Source: Cyanobacteria bacterium UBA11153
Lineage (GTDB): Bacteria; Cyanobacteriota; Cyanobacteriia; Cyanobacteriales; Coleofasciculaceae
Assembly: GCA_003511885.1 (NCBI GenBank)
Contig: DOIX01000372.1
Coordinates: 1-8,971, forward strand
Direction of reading: 5' to 3'
DNA: 8,971 nt
The notes under the pieces are model-generated. The model was not told the origin of the DNA, searched no databases, and worked only from the letters and a program-made list of their open reading frames with translations. Made by a program: the position numbers and the translations under genes. Positions 1 to 6,715 of this stretch are shown here, one piece after another; positions within the stretch are counted from its first letter, which is position 1; the number at the start of each line of letters is the position of its first letter.

Positions 1-662
1 AATCCTTGGGTAATAAGGTTAAATCCCAAATTAAACAAGGTGTCAATAAAGCTAAATCCTTGGGGAATAAAGTTAAAGCTAAAATTAAACAAGGTGTCAA
101 TAAGGCTAAATCCTTGGGGAATAAGGTTAAAGCTAAAATTAAACAAGGTGTGAATAAAGCTAAATCAAAAGCCCATCAAATAAAAAACCAAGTTAAACAG
201 AAATTACACCAGACAAAAACCCAAGCCAATCAGACTATTAACAAGCTCAAGAAATCAGTAAAAAAACAAGTCAAACAGACTGTAAACCAAGTCAAACAAA
301 AATCTAAAAACCTATACCACAAAGGTAAAGCAGGCTTAGATAAAGTTACGAAACTGACAGGAAACTGGGGTACAGATGCGGGACAAAATGCCTTAGAATA
401 CTGGGCAAATATGGCAGTAGAAGGAGAAAATCAAGGCGGATTAAAAGGCTTTGCCAAACAAGCCGCAGGAACAACATTCGGTTCCCTAGCAGCACTTTGG
501 ACAAAAGAAAACGCCTCCACCACCGCATTTACATTAGGCACAGCCGGATTAGGTGCAATGGCAAATGCTGGGCGTTTGGGAAGTTATGGATTGGGTGCGA
601 TGGGGCATCTAGCCAACGCTGCCAAAGCATTAGAACCCGTTGGAAAAGGGATGATGTTATAG
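1..662 (+). CDS. N-terminal/trafficking part of a polymorphic toxin, 5' partial, ended by an in-frame TAG
   Basis: The reading frame is open at the left edge (codons in phase with position 3), so the true start lies outside the window; the TTG at 6 is only an internal Leu codon. The visible ~219 residues begin with three 18-residue Lys-rich repeats (S-L-G-N-K-V-K...), followed to about nt 330 by more Lys/Gln-rich amphipathic helix with a hydrophobic residue every 3-4 positions. From about nt 336 the protein turns into a Trp/Gly-containing segment and then Gly/Ala-rich hydrophobic stretches (nt 459-640) that could insert in or cross a membrane. The frame is the same as that of the toxin gene at 687, with only one TAG between them, so this is most likely the N-terminal half of a single large toxin. 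Similar Lys-rich and Gly-rich regions occur in large cyanobacterial polymorphic toxins, some tied to contractile injection systems; that link is inference, since no secretion domain is visible. Confidence 0.6.
   Translation, partial: SLGNKVKSQIKQGVNKAKSLGNKVKAKIKQGVNKAKSLGNKVKAKIKQGVNKAKSKAHQIKNQVKQKLHQTKTQANQTINKLKKSVKKQVKQTVNQVKQKSKNLYHKGKAGLDKVTKLTGNWGTDAGQNALEYWANMAVEGENQGGLKGFAKQAAGTTFGSLAALWTKENASTTAFTLGTAGLGAMANAGRLGSYGLGAMGHLANAAKALEPVGKGMML
3..164 (+). repeat. Three in-frame 54-bp tandem repeats coding an 18-residue Lys-rich helix
   Basis: Units are 3-56, 57-110 and 111-164. Units 2 and 3 differ at only three bases, all synonymous at the protein level; unit 1 differs more and changes the A-K pair to S-Q. 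The array may extend left of the window. Eighteen residues make five turns of an ideal alpha-helix, so the hydrophobic positions (L2, V6, I10, V14, A17 of each unit) stack on one face and Lys on the other. The near-identity of units 2 and 3 suggests recent duplication. Confidence 0.93.
660..662 (+). other. In-frame amber (TAG) stop splitting the toxin reading frame
   Basis: The codons before it (ATG ATG TTA) and after it (GGT GGT TTT CGA GGC GGT) stay in one frame, which then runs unbroken to 2096. The residues just after the stop (G-G-F-R-G-G-V-S) complete the start of the first of two pretoxin-like motif copies. The stop therefore cuts through what looks like one protein. One C-to-T change from CAG (Gln) would create it. 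A sequencing error or occasional readthrough is also possible. Confidence 0.7.
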
Positions 663-686
663 GGTGGTTTTCGAGGCGGTGTCAGT

Positions 687-2096
687 ATGGGAGAAGGCAT
701 CGGCGGGCAAGATATTTGGGGTAATTCTCTGACAAATGAAGAAAGATGGAATCACTTTAAAAGTGGTGCATTAGGTTCAGGTTTAAGTTTACTTGGAGGT
801 GGTGCTGCATTAGGGAAATTAGGGGTATTATCCCAACCGACATTAGCTGGAGTAGCGACTTACGGTACTTTTTCCGATGGACAAGATATTGGTGCCGCTA
901 TTAGTGGGAGGGATATTGAAGGGAATTCTTTGAGTATTCCTGATAGATTAGGGCGAGGTGGGATGGGATTATTGGGGGCGTTGGATTTAGCTAGCCCTGG
1001 TGGGAAATATCCTTTGACACCAGAATCTCATAGGAATGTTGGAGGGAAATTAAATGAGACAATTCCTCATCCTGAAGGATTGAATTTGCCATCATCCCAT
1101 TTACCGACAACTAAAAATGCGACTCCCGCGATACCCCTAATTCCGCCTCATTCTCAGGGTGAAATTAATTTGCCCTCTGTGATTCCAAATCAGGGTGGAA
1201 AAACTGCTACTCATTTCCATCAACCAGAAATCGAACCAGGTGTAGTTGCTAAAGAGAAAACTCACGATGGACATGAGATTAAAGTTCTCAAAGATGGTCG
1301 AGTTGTTCGCTGTTCAGATTGTGGAGAAATAAGAATTCAATATGAAAATATCTTAGCAGAGCGAGACGATCTCAGACAAAGACTCGACGATATCGAAGGA
1401 TTAAATAATCCAGAAGAAAAAGCTGCACAAGCACGGGAATTGGCGAGAGAATTAGCCGATATTCACCAAGAAAATTCATTAAAAGATAGTGTGCATAAGG
1501 ATGCAGAGGGGATCATCGAGGAAGAAAGTAAAAAAGGTGAAAAAGAAGCTAAAAAAAGTTTAAAAGAAAAAGCTGCAACTGCTAGAGCTAGCTGGGAAGA
1601 TATTATAAGTGAGGCTTTTCAGAATCTCAAAGCCACAAAAGACAATGCTCCAGGAACGTACACTTCTGAGAAATTCCCAGGGTTTGAGTTAAAGGAGAGG
1701 AGACTAGAAAGCAGTGAAACAATCATGACTATTTCGGATCCAGATATATTCATGGGTAACATAAAGAGGATATACAAGGATAGTGGAAATCCATTACATC
1801 CAAAGATGGAAGAGAAAATTAGAAAATGGATTAGTGAAGCAGGAAGAGAGTTCTCAACTAAAGCTCAAATACCAGGACTTCATGCCGAAGTTCAGGCAGT
1901 TAACAACCTTCTCAATCGATTAGATGAAGCAGGTGTTGAGATTACTGATGAAATTTTAGCACGAATACAGGTGGCAGTATATAGAGTCGCTCCAGGTAGT
2001 CCAGAAATTAAACAAGGCGATCATTTCCCAGCTTGTAAAAACTGTAAAAATATATTAAAAGGGTTTAATATTTTAACTGGGGAGGTATCAGACTAA
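687..2096 (+). CDS. Polymorphic toxin C-terminal half with YwqJ-like deaminase domain
   Basis: The product (469 aa from the ATG at 687) has these regions. Residues 1-100 are Gly-rich with two copies of a motif, G-[QR]-D-I-x-G-N-S-L-[ST]-x-x-[ED]-R (7-20 and 74-87), resembling pretoxin (PT-TG-like) segments. Residues 105-190 are a Pro/His-rich linker. A possible zinc-binding patch follows (H193, H196, C209, C212), then a coiled coil (about 217-265) and a charged spacer. The C-terminal toxin domain (about 300-469) has H399-A-E401 and C450-K-N-C453, the zinc ligands and catalytic Glu of the cytidine-deaminase-like fold; spacing and the P-x-C-x-x-C-x-x-I-L context fit the YwqJ-related toxin deaminases best. 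Such toxins deaminate bases in nucleic acids or nucleotides of rival cells; the substrate here is unknown. A GAGG (673-676) ten bases before the ATG could allow a restart after the TAG at 660. The stop overlaps the next gene by one base. Confidence 0.8.
   Translation: MGEGIGGQDIWGNSLTNEERWNHFKSGALGSGLSLLGGGAALGKLGVLSQPTLAGVATYGTFSDGQDIGAAISGRDIEGNSLSIPDRLGRGGMGLLGALDLASPGGKYPLTPESHRNVGGKLNETIPHPEGLNLPSSHLPTTKNATPAIPLIPPHSQGEINLPSVIPNQGGKTATHFHQPEIEPGVVAKEKTHDGHEIKVLKDGRVVRCSDCGEIRIQYENILAERDDLRQRLDDIEGLNNPEEKAAQARELARELADIHQENSLKDSVHKDAEGIIEEESKKGEKEAKKSLKEKAATARASWEDIISEAFQNLKATKDNAPGTYTSEKFPGFELKERRLESSETIMTISDPDIFMGNIKRIYKDSGNPLHPKMEEKIRKWISEAGREFSTKAQIPGLHAEVQAVNNLLNRLDEAGVEITDEILARIQVAVYRVAPGSPEIKQGDHFPACKNCKNILKGFNILTGEVSD
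2079..2086 (+). promoter_or_regulatory. Strong Shine-Dalgarno for the immunity gene, inside the toxin 3' end
   Basis: GGGGAGGT lies nine bases before the ATG at 2096, within the last codons of the toxin gene. This favours 2096 over the in-frame ATG at 2102, which would be 15 bases away. With the TAATG overlap it implies coupled translation of toxin and immunity protein. Confidence 0.75.
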
Positions 2097-2995
2097 TGTT
2101 GATGATAAACATTCAAGAACTCAAGAAAATCGCTCAAAAATATTACTATCAAGACAAACTATTCACAGGAGTAGGTTTCAGAGTTGATGGTTACAAAATT
2201 GAAGAAGCTTTGAAGTTTGAGTCAGGGATTTGCCTGGGTCAATATACGAGTAAATACTTTGCCAATGAGAAGGAAATTATTCATGTAGATATGGACTGCC
2301 TTGAATTTCCAGGAGACGATATAGACTATTATCCTCGGTACAAAAACAATAACGATATATTTTCTGGCGTTGCTTATGAGTTAGGAGACGAAGAAAAAGT
2401 TTGTCTCGAACAACATCTGTTTGAAGATGGGATAAGAGTGGCTTCAGTTGGATGGTACTTGTCAGGGCAAATGCACTATCTAACATTAATGAAAGAAGAA
2501 GATCTTTCTCAAAGTTTTGGCTGGTATGAGGATGGATCTCTGGGCGGAATAGATATGATTTTAGAAGAAAAAAAGGAAAGAATAATAGTGACTGTAGGTG
2601 AACAAAAACAGTTAAAAACTGTTTGGATTGAAGAGAATTATTTTGAATGGATGCCCAAATATCAAGACAGATTTGAATTTCATTATTTTGAAACTAATAA
2701 TTCATTTGCAGAATTTTCAGCTAGCCCAAATTTCAGCTTGATTGCCCCAGGAGTAGACGATATAGTATTTCATTCAATTGCTTCAAATAATGGATTCAAA
2801 AATCTATATGACATTGATATTTCACGTACTTCTCTGAGTCAAGAAGCGATTATGGAGTTAGTAAATGTCAAAACGCTTAAGAAGCTCACTATTGATGACA
2901 ATAGACGCAATCTATTAAGCATCGCTCAAGAATTTAAGCATCAACGCCCAGATTGTCTGGTTACTCTGAACAATTCAAAAATAACAGTGCCTTAG
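2096..2995 (+). CDS. Putative immunity protein for the deaminase toxin (MORN-like and LRR-like segments)
   Basis: This is a soluble, acidic-looking 299-residue protein with no signal peptide or membrane segment, as expected of a cytoplasmic antitoxin. Its start ATG shares one base with the toxin stop codon and has an excellent ribosome binding site, the usual layout of a toxin-immunity pair. Several short segments look like degenerate MORN strands: L-F-T-G-V-G-F near 22-28, F-S-G-V-A-Y near 89-94, G-W-Y-L-S-G-Q near 119-125 and G-W-Y-E-D-G-S-L near 142-149. YwqK-family antitoxins, partners of YwqJ deaminases, are MORN-type proteins, so the resemblance fits the context. The C-terminus (about 235-265, N-L-Y-D-I-D-I-S-R-T-S-L) reads like one or two leucine-rich repeats. 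I do not recognise a named family with certainty; the immunity role rests mainly on position. Confidence 0.7.
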   Translation: MLMINIQELKKIAQKYYYQDKLFTGVGFRVDGYKIEEALKFESGICLGQYTSKYFANEKEIIHVDMDCLEFPGDDIDYYPRYKNNNDIFSGVAYELGDEEKVCLEQHLFEDGIRVASVGWYLSGQMHYLTLMKEEDLSQSFGWYEDGSLGGIDMILEEKKERIIVTVGEQKQLKTVWIEENYFEWMPKYQDRFEFHYFETNNSFAEFSASPNFSLIAPGVDDIVFHSIASNNGFKNLYDIDISRTSLSQEAIMELVNVKTLKKLTIDDNRRNLLSIAQEFKHQRPDCLVTLNNSKITVP

Positions 2996-3092
2996 TTGAC
3001 AAGTTTTGATGGTATTTGTTTTAGCCAAAAATTTGATAGTGCTGCTCTGTGCAAATTCGATTATATCATGTTCGGTAGCATCGCAATTGTCT

Positions 3093-3118
3093 AAAAAAGT
3101 TGGCAGTAATGCCAATTT
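3093..3118 (-). terminator. Intrinsic terminator of the lipoxygenase gene (possibly bidirectional)
   Basis: A perfect 6-bp stem, TTGGCA (3100-3105) with TGCCAA (3110-3115), has a 4-base loop and extends by a G-U and two A-T pairs. Read on the minus strand it is followed by C and then six T, a classic rho-independent signal about 145 bp past the lipoxygenase stop. Read on the plus strand it follows the immunity gene by about 100 bp but has only a short T run, so it would be weaker there. Confidence 0.75.
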
Positions 3119-3142
3119 CCTATAATTTCCTCAATCCCTACT

Positions 3143-3187
3143 AAAGTTGTAATTTCGGCTCCCCCCTTAAACCGATTTTACAACTTT
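3143..3187. repeat. Long inverted repeat (stem-loop) in the convergent intergenic region
   Basis: AAAGTTGTAA (3143-3152) is the exact reverse complement of TTACAACTTT (3178-3187). After a two-base mismatch the stem resumes with TCGG (3155-3158) against CCGA (3172-3175), leaving a C-rich loop of 13 bases. It lies just past the lipoxygenase stop on its coding strand. There is no clear T tract, so it may protect the mRNA 3' end or be a dispersed palindrome rather than a terminator. Confidence 0.7.
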
Positions 3188-3262
3188 ATTCGCCCCTAGC
3201 AAGAAAGCCCCTTGCTGTACTATAAAAGTAGTCTTTCCCACCCAGGGGACTCCTGCAATTCC

Positions 3263-4972
3263 TCAAAGATTAATACTATTGGGAATTAGGGAAGGTTTGA
3301 GGAAAGTGTAGGGTTGACTGCGCTTGGTATTGCGGAGGTTAATTCGATCCTCAATTATGTGTAAATTTTGTTGAAAAGCTGTAATCAGGGGTTGGACTTT
3401 AGCATCTTGGAAGTCTCTGCGATCGTAATAGCCTAAACGATTATATTGAAATGAGGTAAGCAAGTATAGGATCGTTAATTGGCTGATAGCTTGCTCTTTC
3501 GGTGGTAGAAATTTCAGGAGATAGGGAGAGAGGGATTTTATTGGATTGCTAAGATCTAAGTGAAAGTCTGGGTTATCTTTTTGTGTGGGAGGTGCGGCAT
3601 AGCCAGCAGCAGGAATATTGGGGGCAAATGCACCATAATCATATTGGGGATAGTTAACGGCTGCGTGTTGGGGTCCACAGATGAAGATAATTTGAACGAT
3701 CGCAGCGATTAATTTTTCCAGATTGTCAATTTTGCCATCATCAGTTAATCCTTTCACCCGACCACCATCTGGAGAGGTTAATTCCTCCACCCATTCTTGT
3801 AACTCGTAATCTTTGACTACATCTCCATCATTCTTGTAGTAAAGATTCACATAACTAGTGACGAATTTTTCAATCGCTGACCACAAGAGATAGGCATCAT
3901 CCCGATAAGGATAATCTGGAAGTAGATTAGAATCTTCTACTCCTCGCCTTTTAAGTTGATTGGGCAAGGCAAAATCTTGAAACTGACTTTCTTCTATTGA
4001 TTTCCCAACTAATGATAAGGAAGCTTTTAATGTCCCTGGTAAGATCTTTTCAATAAAACCGCCAGGATTAATCAGTTGGGTTCTGGCTAAATCATTAATA
4101 GCTAGGGTAAATTGAAAGTGTGGTCTTAGTAATATCCCTAGGGGATGGTTATCTGCTAATTGACGGGCTGTTGCTAGGATAAAGGGTACGATGACTAGAT
4201 GAGTAAACCCTAGATGAGCAAGTAATTCATGATATGTACCATCAGCAATTTGCACAAAGGTTTTGGCAATAAACCAGTTTGCCCCATCGAATCTGGTGAA
4301 AATGGGATTATCCGATCTCGGTTTCTGATAGAGTTGAATGGCGACAGGGACTAAGCAACCTCGATCGGCAAAACCTGTAGATTGCCAGTAGAATAAAGCA
4401 AGTGGGGCAGTGACAAATTTTTGCCAGTGTTTATAACTACCCAATTTCATTCCCTCCAATAGGGCATAATCGGTTAAATAAAGTTGACCTTTGGCTGCGG
4501 CACTTGCTAGAGTTTCTTCTGTATCTACCACTTGCTGCAAAATAGCATCAGTAACGGGGAACTTTTGGAGCATATCCCGCAGTTTAGCTGGATCGACTCT
4601 TTCGATAATTAATGGGTTAGCCCCAGCAATTCTTTGATGAGCAAATTCTTTATCGAGTAGGAAAGTTTTGCTGGTGAAAGGTTTTCGGAGTAGGGGTTCA
4701 CCTAGAAATAATTTTTCGTAGTCATCAAGATTATCAAACGGATCCAGTAAATCGTCTAATTTTGCTGCACCTAGATTTAGTCCTAGTTTAGTAATTCCTT
4801 TAAATTGTTCCCCATAGTATTTGGCGGAGAATCCTTCTGAGTCTGGTACTTCATCAGGAAAGGGGAGGGGGGGTAAGTAGGTGAAGTTATAGCGGTAGAA
4901 GTATCGCTGACGTTGTAAAAATTGTTGCCGTCTTTGGGGGTTGGGGTCGTTTTGAGGGAGTAGGGTAGTCAT
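3263..4972 (-). CDS. lox: Lipoxygenase, catalytic domain only (linoleate/linolenate dioxygenase family)
   Basis: Lipoxygenases are non-heme iron enzymes that add O2 to polyunsaturated fatty acids to give hydroperoxides, the start of oxylipin synthesis. The 569-residue protein carries the hallmark iron-binding region with H253-x4-H258 (A-H-L-G-F-T-H-L-V-I-V-P-F), then the conserved A-T-A-R-Q-L and H-P-L. The second ligand set is H436 and N440 in Q-H-A-A-V-N-Y-P-Q-Y. The C-terminal block I-P-N-S-I-N-L matches the family tail whose last carboxylate binds iron, but ends in Leu rather than the usual Ile. There is no N-terminal PLAT domain, as in many bacterial forms; residues 1-40 are Arg/Gln/Tyr/Pro-rich, with no evident signal peptide. 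The ATG at 4972 has AAGGAAAG upstream. The gene stands alone, convergent with the toxin module and 125 bp downstream of livF on the same strand. Regiospecificity cannot be read from the sequence. Confidence 0.93.
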   Translation of the reverse strand: MTTLLPQNDPNPQRRQQFLQRQRYFYRYNFTYLPPLPFPDEVPDSEGFSAKYYGEQFKGITKLGLNLGAAKLDDLLDPFDNLDDYEKLFLGEPLLRKPFTSKTFLLDKEFAHQRIAGANPLIIERVDPAKLRDMLQKFPVTDAILQQVVDTEETLASAAAKGQLYLTDYALLEGMKLGSYKHWQKFVTAPLALFYWQSTGFADRGCLVPVAIQLYQKPRSDNPIFTRFDGANWFIAKTFVQIADGTYHELLAHLGFTHLVIVPFILATARQLADNHPLGILLRPHFQFTLAINDLARTQLINPGGFIEKILPGTLKASLSLVGKSIEESQFQDFALPNQLKRRGVEDSNLLPDYPYRDDAYLLWSAIEKFVTSYVNLYYKNDGDVVKDYELQEWVEELTSPDGGRVKGLTDDGKIDNLEKLIAAIVQIIFICGPQHAAVNYPQYDYGAFAPNIPAAGYAAPPTQKDNPDFHLDLSNPIKSLSPYLLKFLPPKEQAISQLTILYLLTSFQYNRLGYYDRRDFQDAKVQPLITAFQQNLHIIEDRINLRNTKRSQPYTFLKPSLIPNSINL

Positions 4973-5097
4973 CGTCTCTTTCCTTTAATAATTGTCTGAT
5001 GGTAGTGGAAATTATGTATGAAAGCTGGTAGCCCTATACCTTTAATGATATTTTCATCTTTATCTTCTCTGTATACTGGCAGCATTTTTACTTAAAA

Positions 5098-5811
5098 TTA
5101 TCCTAAATAAGCCTTCCTCACTCGCTCATCATTCAGAAGTTCCGAAGCTAAACCAGAAATCGTTAATTCTCCCGCTTCCAAAACATAACCTCGATTAGCA
5201 GTTTGCAAAGCCAGAGTGGCATTTTGCTCGACCAATAAAATAGTAACACCTTCATCATTTAATTGGCGAATTACTGAGAAAATTTCTCGGACAACTTGGG
5301 GGGCTAAACCAAGGCTGGGTTCATCTAGTAGCAAGAGTTTCGGGCGACTCATTAGGGCACGGGCGATCGCAAGCATTTGTTGTTCGCCGCCGCTAAGGGT
5401 TCCTGCTAGTTGATTCCGGCGTTCTCCGAGGCGGGGAAAGGTGATAAAATAATGTTCAATATCGGCTTTGATTCCTAAGCGATCGGATCTAGTATAAGCT
5501 CCTAATTCTAAGTTAGTTAAAACAGTTTGTCTGGCGAGGATTCTTCTTCCTTCTGGGCTATGGGCAATTCCTAAATGTACTACTTTATCTGGAGGGAGGT
5601 GATTTAGTAGTTGTCCATTATAAATAATTTGACCAATATGGGGATTTACTAGGCGAGAAATGGCTTTAAGCGTGGTGCTTTTTCCGGCACCGTTTGCGCC
5701 AATTAGGGTGACTATTTCTCCTTTGTTGACGACTAGATTAATGTTGGTGAGTGCTTGAATTGCACCGTATTTTACGGATAGATTTTTGATTTCTAGGATG
5801 GGTTGAGTCAT
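5098..5811 (-). CDS. livF: Branched-chain/neutral amino-acid ABC transporter ATPase LivF
   Basis: This is one of the two cytoplasmic ATPases that power the LivHM permease pair; it fits cyanobacterial NatE-type subunits of the N-I neutral amino-acid system. The 237-residue length is typical for LivF. Visible motifs are Walker A G38-A-N-G-A-G-K-S-T46, the LivF-type P-E-G-R at 86-89 in the Q-loop region, signature L139-S-G-G-E-Q, Walker B L-L-L-L-D163-E164-P, and V-E-Q-N at 194-197, where LivF proteins carry Gln instead of the switch His. The C-terminal A-Y-L-G is also family-typical. It is the last gene of the livHMGF cluster, 121 bp after livG. No clear Shine-Dalgarno precedes the ATG, which is nevertheless supported by the family-standard N-terminus (L-E-I-K-N-L-S-V-K-Y-G). 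Confidence 0.95.
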   Translation of the reverse strand: MTQPILEIKNLSVKYGAIQALTNINLVVNKGEIVTLIGANGAGKSTTLKAISRLVNPHIGQIIYNGQLLNHLPPDKVVHLGIAHSPEGRRILARQTVLTNLELGAYTRSDRLGIKADIEHYFITFPRLGERRNQLAGTLSGGEQQMLAIARALMSRPKLLLLDEPSLGLAPQVVREIFSVIRQLNDEGVTILLVEQNATLALQTANRGYVLEAGELTISGLASELLNDERVRKAYLG

Positions 5812-5932
5812 TTGCAGCGGATCTGTGGGTGGCGATTTTGAGTGTGAGATAGCGGATGGGTTATTTCTAGGGACGGGTTTGGGAATGTTTTATAAGACAA
5901 TAGTTGATTTATTATCTTCAAAACTCACGTTA

Positions 5933-6715
5933 CTATTCATCTCCTAGATAAGCTTCAATGACAGCAGGATCGTTTTTAACGGTTTCAGGTTTGCCGAGGG
6001 CGATTAATTGTCCAAAGTCTAACACGGCGATGCGATCGCATAATCCCATGACTAGGGGTACGTGATGTTCGATTAGGAGTATGGTTAGTTTAAATTCATC
6101 GCGAATTTGTCGGATTAATTGACTTAATGTACCTTTTTCATTGGGATTCATTCCGGCTGCGGGTTCGTCTAATAATAATATTGTCGGTTTTAAGGCTAAG
6201 GCGCGGGCGATTTCTAAACGTCTTTGATCTCCGTAAGCTAAGTTACAGGCTTGTTGTTGGGCATAATCAGCTAGTCCGACTAATTCTAATAATTCTAATG
6301 ATTTCTGATAGGTTTTTTCTTCTTGGCGGGTGGCTTGGGCTAAACCGAATACCCCTTGAAAAAAATTGCTATGATTGTGGATATGATTTGCGATCGCAAC
6401 ATTTTCTAATGCGGATAAATTTTTAAATAAGCGCAGGTTTTGAAAGGTTCTCGCTATCCCCTTCCCAGCGATTTGGTGGGGTTTTTGCTTGGTAATATCT
6501 TGTCCTTGATAAAGTAGTTCGCCGCTCGATGGAGGAATTAATCCAGTAATCGTATTAAATAGAGTTGTTTTTCCTGCACCATTAGGTCCAATTACGCCAA
6601 ATATTTCATTTTGGCTAACTGTAAAGGAAACTGCATTAACTGCCACCAATCCACCAAAACGGCGAGTAATAGCCTTCACTTCCAGAATCAGCGTTGTTTG
6701 TTCATGACTTGTCAT
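5933..6715 (-). CDS. livG: Branched-chain/neutral amino-acid ABC transporter ATPase LivG
   Basis: This is the second ATPase of the importer (NatA-like in cyanobacteria), 260 residues, a normal LivG length. Walker A is G43-P-N-G-A-G-K-T-T; the Q-loop lies in R-T-F-Q92-N-L-R-L-F; the signature is the LivG variant L-A-Y-G-D-Q-R-R (159-166) in place of LSGGQ; Walker B is L-L-L-D183-E184-P; and the switch His lies in I-E-H217-H. The C-terminal A-Y-L-G-D-E is typical of the HAA-type ATPases. The ATG overlaps the livM stop as ATGA (6712-6715), so translation is probably coupled to livM, and GGAAAGG about nine bases upstream supplies a ribosome binding site. Two HIP1 octamers fall within the gene. 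Confidence 0.95.
   Translation of the reverse strand: MTSHEQTTLILEVKAITRRFGGLVAVNAVSFTVSQNEIFGVIGPNGAGKTTLFNTITGLIPPSSGELLYQGQDITKQKPHQIAGKGIARTFQNLRLFKNLSALENVAIANHIHNHSNFFQGVFGLAQATRQEEKTYQKSLELLELVGLADYAQQQACNLAYGDQRRLEIARALALKPTILLLDEPAAGMNPNEKGTLSQLIRQIRDEFKLTILLIEHHVPLVMGLCDRIAVLDFGQLIALGKPETVKNDPAVIEAYLGDE

Larger units (their letters stand above)
2996..3262. other. Convergent intergenic region between the toxin module and the lipoxygenase gene
   Basis: This 267-bp stretch separates two genes that point at each other. It holds an intrinsic terminator (3093-3118), a long inverted repeat (3143-3187) and a small perfect hairpin, AGCAAG/CTTGCT (3198-3203 with 3211-3216). A 38-codon open frame (3009-3125) lacks a ribosome binding site and is not called as a gene. 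No other gene is seen. Confidence 0.7.

Noticed and set aside
3..164. CRISPR array
   Set aside because: The 54-bp units are contiguous with no spacers, lie in an open frame and encode a helical peptide repeat.
497..724. Open frame on the plus strand overlapping the TAG region
   Set aside because: It overlaps the main toxin frame out of phase, its product is Arg/Cys-rich with no recognisable domain, and the in-phase main frame has clear motif structure.
1200..2096. Housekeeping cytidine or tRNA adenosine deaminase
   Set aside because: The deaminase site is at the C-terminus of a long multi-segment protein with pretoxin-like repeats and an overlapping partner gene, unlike the short stand-alone metabolic enzymes.
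4973..5097. Promoter of the lipoxygenase gene
   Set aside because: AT-rich TATACA- and TATAGG-like words exist upstream on the minus strand, but none has a convincing -35 partner at proper spacing.
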